DNA of 64,000 bases from Benincasa hispida (taxonomy: Eukaryota > Streptophyta > Magnoliopsida > Cucurbitales > Cucurbitaceae), in assembly GCF_009727055.1 (NCBI RefSeq), contig NC_052350.1, positions 18,046,650 through 18,110,649 on the forward strand, in the 5' to 3' direction. Made by a program: the position numbers and the translations under genes. Each line of letters starts with the position of its first letter. Position 1 is the stretch's first letter. Of the stretch, positions 58,596 to 64,000 are shown one piece after another. The notes under the pieces were generated by a model, which was given only the letters and a program-made list of their open reading frames with translations, did not search any database and had not been told where the DNA came from.

Positions 58596-59033
58596 ACAAT
58601 TTAATTAATTGTAAAAACTTTCATAATTGCCTATTCTCCGCGCTGAATTTTCAATAATGCCCCAACTCCATGCCCTTATTTTCTCAAAGGCTGACGTTAG
58701 TTGAGAATGTAGATTATATTTTTGCATACTTCTGTGATCAAACAGTATAAAGTATGAAATCAACACATTCAGAGGATGTTTGGGATGAATGAATAAGTTG
58801 TCATGAGTTGAGATATTAACTTAATTTGGATTTGGGAGAACAATTTTGTATGTCACCGATATTTTATATTCATGTCCACCAATTTAGGTAACATTGCACT
58901 TATCCCTCACAGATAAGTATGAATTGGAGTATGAGAGACAAAGAAAATTGTCTAACGTATCTATCACACAGAGGAATTTGGATGAATGTTTATGTAATTT
59001 TTTTTTGTATAAGTGAACTTCACCATTTGTTAG

Positions 59034-59071
<38 letters not shown>

Positions 59072-59509
59072 ATCATATAACTGAATCAGAGAATGTGATA
59101 TTTGTTACATATTTTTTTGTGATAATCATGCGACTATTAATAAGGTAAGTATAGTACAATTATATTTTGAGGATATTTCACTCACAATATAAATATAAAT
59201 CTAAATTTGTTTTTCTAATGAATTCAATATAATTTTGTCCAACTTAACTAGAAATATTTCATGCACAAATTTGTAAAATGATTGCTTAAAGTAAAAAAAA
59301 AAAAAAAAATGCATGATCAAAAACTAAACCTTAAACCCTGTTTCCATCACCCCAATGATACATGTAAACTTTTTAGAAAAACAACAAAACAAAGTGTAAT
59401 CCATATTTATTAAAAATATATATGTAGAGTTATTGAATAAAACAGTTTTCAAATAAAAGAAACCACTGAAAAATAAATTACTTATTTTAAAAAAACTGCA
59501 CTAGATATT
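58596..59509. other. AT-rich intergenic sequence with an AT microsatellite
   Basis: An AT array lies at 59036-59068. No gene is recognised. Confidence 0.6.
59036..59068. repeat. (AT)n microsatellite
   Basis: About 16 perfect AT units. Confidence 0.9.
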
Positions 59510-60165
59510 TAGAGATGTCCAACTTTTCCATGGGAACGGGGCCCTGCCCTGAACGGTTCCCCGATTAGGCGGGAAGGAGGGAGGGAGTGGGGGAAAAAAT
59601 TCCCCGTGAGCTAAACGGGGACGGGGACGAGGAATGCATACCCGTCCCTGGCCCCGTTCCCGTCCCGGCCCCGATTAGCTTTTACATATTTATTTAGTAT
59701 AGTTATTTAATGTTATTTATTATTATTATTATATAAATATTAACATTTAAATTTAAATTTTGATTATTTATTGGGAAAGATAATGAATATGTTTAAATTG
59801 AATGTTTAAATTTAGATTAAATATGTAATAATTTGATTTATATTTATTTCTTTCTACTAAAAAGTTAATTAGCTTTTTTAGACCAAAATTTGAGTAATCT
59901 ATCTTTGAATTCAAATTGTCATCTAAAACTAACCATAAATAACAATTTAGTGATAAAGTTATTTATTTAATTAAAATTTGCCCACATTAATGATTTAAAT
60001 TAATTGGTTTTTTACAAAAAAAAAAAAAAACAAAAGATAACGGGAAAAATTCCCCACAGGGAATCCCCGCTCCGATCCTGTGGAGAATTTCACGGGAATG
60101 GGGAATGAAATGAGAAACGGGAACGAAGATGAGGAATGACATCCTCGGCTCCTTGAACATTTCTA
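59510..60165. mobile_element. hAT-like MITE with GC-rich subterminal repeats
   Basis: The ends are imperfect inverted repeats: TAGAGATGTCCAAC on the left and, reverse-complemented, TAGAAATGTTCAAG on the right. This resembles the TAGRGRTGNCAA ends of plant hAT elements. GC-rich stretches with repeated ACGGGGACGGGG, CCCCGTTCCCGTCCC and GGGAATCCCCGC lie near both ends, with AT-rich sequence between. There is no transposase frame. The expected 8-bp duplication is not visible (TAGATATT against CTGACACA), so the exact ends or the class may be wrong. Confidence 0.6.
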
Positions 60166-60700
60166 CTGACACATAAACCTAACTCAACACCCCAAACACA
60201 CCAAGCATGGACATATAAACTCCACAAACATATGAATTAAAATTATTGAAAATGACTTTTGGGCTTAGGCCCATAGGAAAAGTTAAGAAGAGTGGGAAGT
60301 TTTGTCCGACATGGATAGATTTAGAATTTCCTAGAGAGTATAAATATCAAGGAATTCTAGTTGAGAATCCAAAGTGTGTTGATGGTGGAAGTATAACTCT
60401 TTCACCACACGCGTGTTGCTGTGCTTGTGCAAAAAATAAAAAATAAAAAAATTTATTACTTATCTTTTTAATTTTGTTAATAAAATTATTATTAAATCAG
60501 TTTATTATTATCTTATTAGTTGTTCATTTTTTACCGTTAACAGACCGTTTGGATTGTAATCGTTGGGTTTGTGACCATTGGGTTTCTGTCCGTTGGTTTC
60601 TATCCGTTAACGGACCATTTGAATTTTGACCGCTCATTTCTGTCCGTTGGTGTCCTCCTCTCATCTGCTATTTAACTCAGATCAGACTTGAGAGAGGGGA
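60166..60700. other. Probable 5' part (LTR or leader) of copia fragment F
   Basis: The sequence has TATAAATATC (60339-60348) and then a set of related GTCCGTTGG and CCGTTAACGGACC phrases (60530-60660), ending in a GAGAGAGGGGACACAAC stretch directly before gag-like sequence. It looks like a retroelement promoter and leader, but no second copy is in the window and no primer site was found. Confidence 0.4.
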
Positions 60701-60784
60701 CACAACAAACTCGATTTCCATCTTCTATTTCCCTATATTCTTCTTATGTTCTGAGCAATCTTCTCATCGGTTCTAATCCATTTT

Positions 60785-61860
60785 TTGACAAGTGCACGTC
60801 TGAGTTTGGAGGCAGCATTCACCTTAGAGAGCAACCGACATAAGCGATTAGCACCGAGGTCGCATCATAATTGCTTTCAGGGAAAACATTTTGTGACATC
60901 TGTTCTAGACATCTGTACTAACAATCTGAAAGAAATTATCCAGATGTTGATCAAGAATGGTAAGGTTCTCCCCGATTTGTCCAAACTCGAACCACTAGAC
61001 GAAGCAAATTATCGTTGCTAGTCTTAAAAGTTATTGATCTTCTTCGAGCAATTGGAGATTGATTACATCCTCATAACAGAAGTGCCTACTGATACTAAGA
61101 AGGTGAACACTGTCTCTGATCCAGGATCCTCCAAACAACCTCTTGATGTTTCTGATCAATAAAAACAATCCTCCACGATTGATCCTAATAAGTACGAGAA
61201 GGACAACAATACAGTCCGTGGCCATTTGCTACTTAATCATATGACAGATTTGATGTTCGATTTATTTGTGGTCCAAAAGTCAGCAAAGGTAGTTTGGAGT
61301 ATGTTGGAGTCTCTATATGGATGAGATGATGTTGGTCGCAAAAAGTACATTGTTGGTAAATGACTATAATTCCAGATGAGAGACGAGAAACCAGCAGATA
61401 CATGAATATGAAAATTAGGTGACCAATGTTCTGGCCGAGGGTATGAAAATGTGTGAGATTATTCAATGTGTTGCTTAAGAAATTTCCCCCATCCTAGAGC
61501 GACTAAAGAAATCATTTGAAACACAAAAAGAAGGATCGACACTTTAGGAGTTAATTAGTCACATGCACATAGAAGAAGCCAACGGGCTAAAAGATAAACT
61601 AATTTCTGGAAAGCTAAATTCAATTAATGGTAACTTGGTTGAATCTTCTACTGTTACAAAGAAAGGTCTAAAAATCATAAGAAGTAATCTAGAAAGAATA
61701 ATTCTTCTAAGAAGAATGGACGTCATACAATTGCTAGTGGGAAGATTGAAAAGAAAAATTGATTTGCTTTGTCTGCGAAAAACCTGGACACAAATCCTAT
61801 CAATGTAGTCAAAAAAAAGGAAGGCTAAATCAGCAACCCACACCATAAGCTAATCTTTCT
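60785..61860 (+). pseudogene. Element F gag (UBN2 type) with intact zinc knuckle
   Basis: The frames give LEPLDEANYRCWS-like sequence, LLIFFEQLEIDYILITEVP, DNNTVRGHLLLNHMTDLMFD and AKVVWSMLESLYG, the pattern of copia UBN2 gag. Stops at several sites break it. Another frame at 61765-61806 encodes CFVCEKPGHKSYQC, a perfect CX2CX4HX4C RNA-binding knuckle. At least one frameshift separates it from the capsid part. Confidence 0.8.
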
Positions 61861-61899
61861 GAGCTAGATGATGTAATCGTTGCTATTATGTAAACAAAC

Positions 61900-63410
61900 C
61901 TAGTGGAAAACAAAATCGACTGAATACTTGACATCGGAGCTTCGAGACATTTCTGTTCAAACCGAGAGTTCTTCCATGACTACGAGGACACTACTGATGG
62001 AGAATGTGTGTTCATAGATAACTTGACCACAGCAGAAGTGCTTGGAAAAGGGAAGGTTCTTTTAAAATTAACCTTTGGAAAAATTTTATCCTTAAGTAAT
62101 GTATTGTATGTACCTTTCTGATGTAGGAACTTGGTATTTGGGATTCTGTTGAATCAAGTTAGGGTTAAAGTTGTCCTAGAAGTTGACAAGGTTGTCCTCA
62201 CAAAAAATGAAGACTTTGTTGGTAAGGGATATCTTGCTGATAGTCTTTTTGTACTAAATACTGTCCCTATTACAAATATGATGAATGCAAGTGCTTCTAA
62301 TTCTGCTTATATAGTTGAGTCTCTTAATACGTGGCATGATAGACTAGGTTATGTGAATATTGCATATGTTAAGAAACTTAAAGATTTAAAATTGATTAAT
62401 GCATCTGAAACACATGGAACTAGTAAATGTCTTGTTTGTATTAAAACAAAGTTTATCAAGAAACCTTTTAAACCTGTTATATCTAGAAGTACAGAATTAC
62501 TAAAACTGATTCACTCTGATTTACCTGATTTTAAAACACCACAAGTAAAGATGGAAAAAATTATTATAGTTCTTTTGTTGATGATTTTTCTAGATATACT
62601 AAAATCTATCTTTTAAAGACAAAAGATGAAGCTAATAGTATGTTTTTGAAATATAAAGCAGAAGTAGAGAATCAATTAGATAAGAAGATTAAAAGGTTAA
62701 GATCAGATAGAGGTGATGAATACATTGATAATATGCTTAAAGAATTTTGTGAATCAAATAGCGTTATTCATGAATTAGTGCATCTTATTCACCATAATAA
62801 AATGGTATAGGAAAACATAATAATAGAACTCTTAAGGAAATGATGAGTGCTATGTTGTTAAGTTTTGGATTGTCTGATAATATATGGGGGAAAGTTGTGC
62901 TTTCTACCTATTTTATTCTTAACAGAGTACTACAAAAAGAACTGAATAAGACATCTTATGAACTCTGGAAAGGATATGCACCTAATCTTTCTTATCTAAG
63001 GGTGTGGGGATGTTTGACTAAGGTACCATATCCTGCATTCAAGAAACTTATGGTAGGATCTAAAACTTTTGAGTGTGTGTTTATTGGTTATGCACAAGAT
63101 AGTACTACATACAGATATATGTGCTTGAATGATAGACCTGTATGTGAATATAGGGATGCAGAATTTTTTGAGCATGTTTTTCTATTAAAAAAATGAAACA
63201 CTGAATCTGTTAGAACAACTAATTGTGAGAATGATTCTGTTTCCATGCCTTCTTTGTTTAATAGTATGCATGATATATCTTAGTAGTATGTCTGACATTG
63301 TAGATGTTAGCACTATGGAGAGAATGCATGATATAGAACCAAGAAGAAGTAAGAGACAGAGAACTGAGAAAAATTTTAGTCCTGATTTTTTTAACTACTT
63401 TTTTAGTTGA
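61900..63410 (+). pseudogene. Element F protease and integrase
   Basis: The protease core is LDIGASRHFC (usually DSGAS), keeping the catalytic aspartate. Pre-integrase sequence has TWHDRLGYVNIAYVKKL and CLVCIKTKFIKKPF. Integrase keeps HSDLPDF and RSDRGDEYID, but the third motif reads NGIGKHNNRTLKEMM, so glutamate is replaced by lysine (NGVAERKN in active relatives). Then come GLSDNIWGKVVLSTYFILNR, SYELWKGYAPNLSYLRVWGC and FECVFIGYAQDSTTYRY. Stops near 62122 and 62809 and frameshifts inactivate it. Confidence 0.85.
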
Positions 63411-63475
63411 GAGGCCAAAGAATATTGATTATCAGTTTGCATATATTGAAGGAACCTAGGAAGGCCCTGAGCGAA

Positions 63476-64000
63476 AACGTGGATTAATCCCAAAATTATT
63501 TTCATAGAAAAGAAATTTTATAGAACAAAAATATGCATCCAAATTAAAATTTACAACATGCTAAAAAAATTGAGAAAAGGAAAATTAGGGTTTCTAGAAA
63601 ACCTTACCTTTGAAGAATTTTTCTTCACGAATTTCCTTTTCCAAATTATCACGAACCATTATAAACGATGCAAAATGGTCATCACTAATTGGAGCCTCCT
63701 ACTCACTATATGAGTTTTAGAGAGAATTAGGCAAGGGGAGTTATTTCCCTCCCTTTAAATTAAAATTAAATTAATTTTGATATATATATATATATATAAC
63801 TCATAACCTATAATTTAATATTGTATCAAATACATTATAATCTATAAGTTTAGCCCAACTTTTAAAAATGTTCAAAACATTCTTAAATTTTTTTGGTTTT
63901 GTTTCTATTAGATTTCTAAAGTTTCAAATTCATATTCAACAATAAATCTTTAACATATCAAAAAAAAAGATACTAATTAAATGTTAGGGTAGATAAGACA
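63476..64000. other. Possible reversed LTR fragment and AT-rich sequence
   Basis: The part 63560-63760 (AATTAGGGTTTCTAGAAAAC, CTTACCTTTGAAGAATTT, GGAGCCTCCTACTCACTATA) looks like reverse-oriented LTR sequence of another retroelement, judged only by composition and recalled phrases. A short TA array is at 63782-63799. The window ends before any test is possible. Confidence 0.35.

Larger units (their letters stand above)
60785..63475 (+). mobile_element. Ty1/copia fragment F (gag to integrase only)
   Basis: Gag, protease, pre-integrase and integrase of a third copia family are present in order. The fragment ends at RRSKRQRTEKNFSPDFFNYF, just where RT should begin. RT, RNase H and the 3' LTR are missing. 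The sequence then passes into unrelated DNA near 63450. Confidence 0.85.

Overview
The window is nuclear DNA from a flowering plant, most likely a dicot and possibly a cucurbit. It is AT-rich, has spliced genes with GT/AG introns, plant-type Ty1/copia elements primed by initiator tRNA-Met, a plant LINE remnant, and one intact plant-specific gene. The cucurbit guess rests on a remembered resemblance of the copia polyproteins and is weaker than the rest. No bacterial operons, CRISPR arrays or rRNA genes are visible, and about 70% of the window is transposon-derived.

Layout: 1-3797 is AT-rich sequence with a 5'-truncated LINE on the minus strand (822-2845). 3803-33105 is one very large nested transposon. 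The outer copia element A (plus strand, LTRs of about 2.05 kb, perfect 5-bp target duplication ATCTC) carries a related copia element B on the minus strand in its gag region. B's RNase H is itself split by a copy of the same family (D) made of a plus-strand LTR joined to an inverted leader. A's reverse transcriptase is split by a non-coding LTR element C that has three LTRs and two internal regions and an Athila-type primer site. All coding parts of A and B are broken by stops, frameshifts, deletions and lost catalytic residues.

33190-33454 is a small remnant of a leucine-rich-repeat receptor kinase gene. 36924-42690 is a shorter copia element (E, 0.45 kb LTRs), followed 5 bp later by a probable solo LTR (42701-43484). 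Another probable solo LTR lies at 45450-45992, and two related inverted-repeat MITE-like elements at 47819-48055 and 49070-49247.

The only gene that looks functional is a six-exon gene at 52491-56526 encoding a 604-residue QWRF-family protein of the AUGMIN subunit 8 type, a microtubule-associated factor. Its upstream region holds an exact E2F site and an MSA-type core, as expected for a cell-cycle gene. The window ends with a broken tRNA-Met copy, a hAT-like MITE, and a copia fragment (F) that has lost its reverse transcriptase.

The most consequential observation is technical: three exact copies of the 38-bp palindromic Nextera mate-pair junction adapter (two head-to-head 19-bp Tn5 mosaic ends) sit in the assembly at 12623, 22084 and 22233, inside repeats. 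The sequence around them is artefactual and should not be read as biology. I found no convincing new biological system; the best biological leads are the three-LTR element, the LTR/inverted-leader structure, a possible leader intron in element A and the QWRC substitution.
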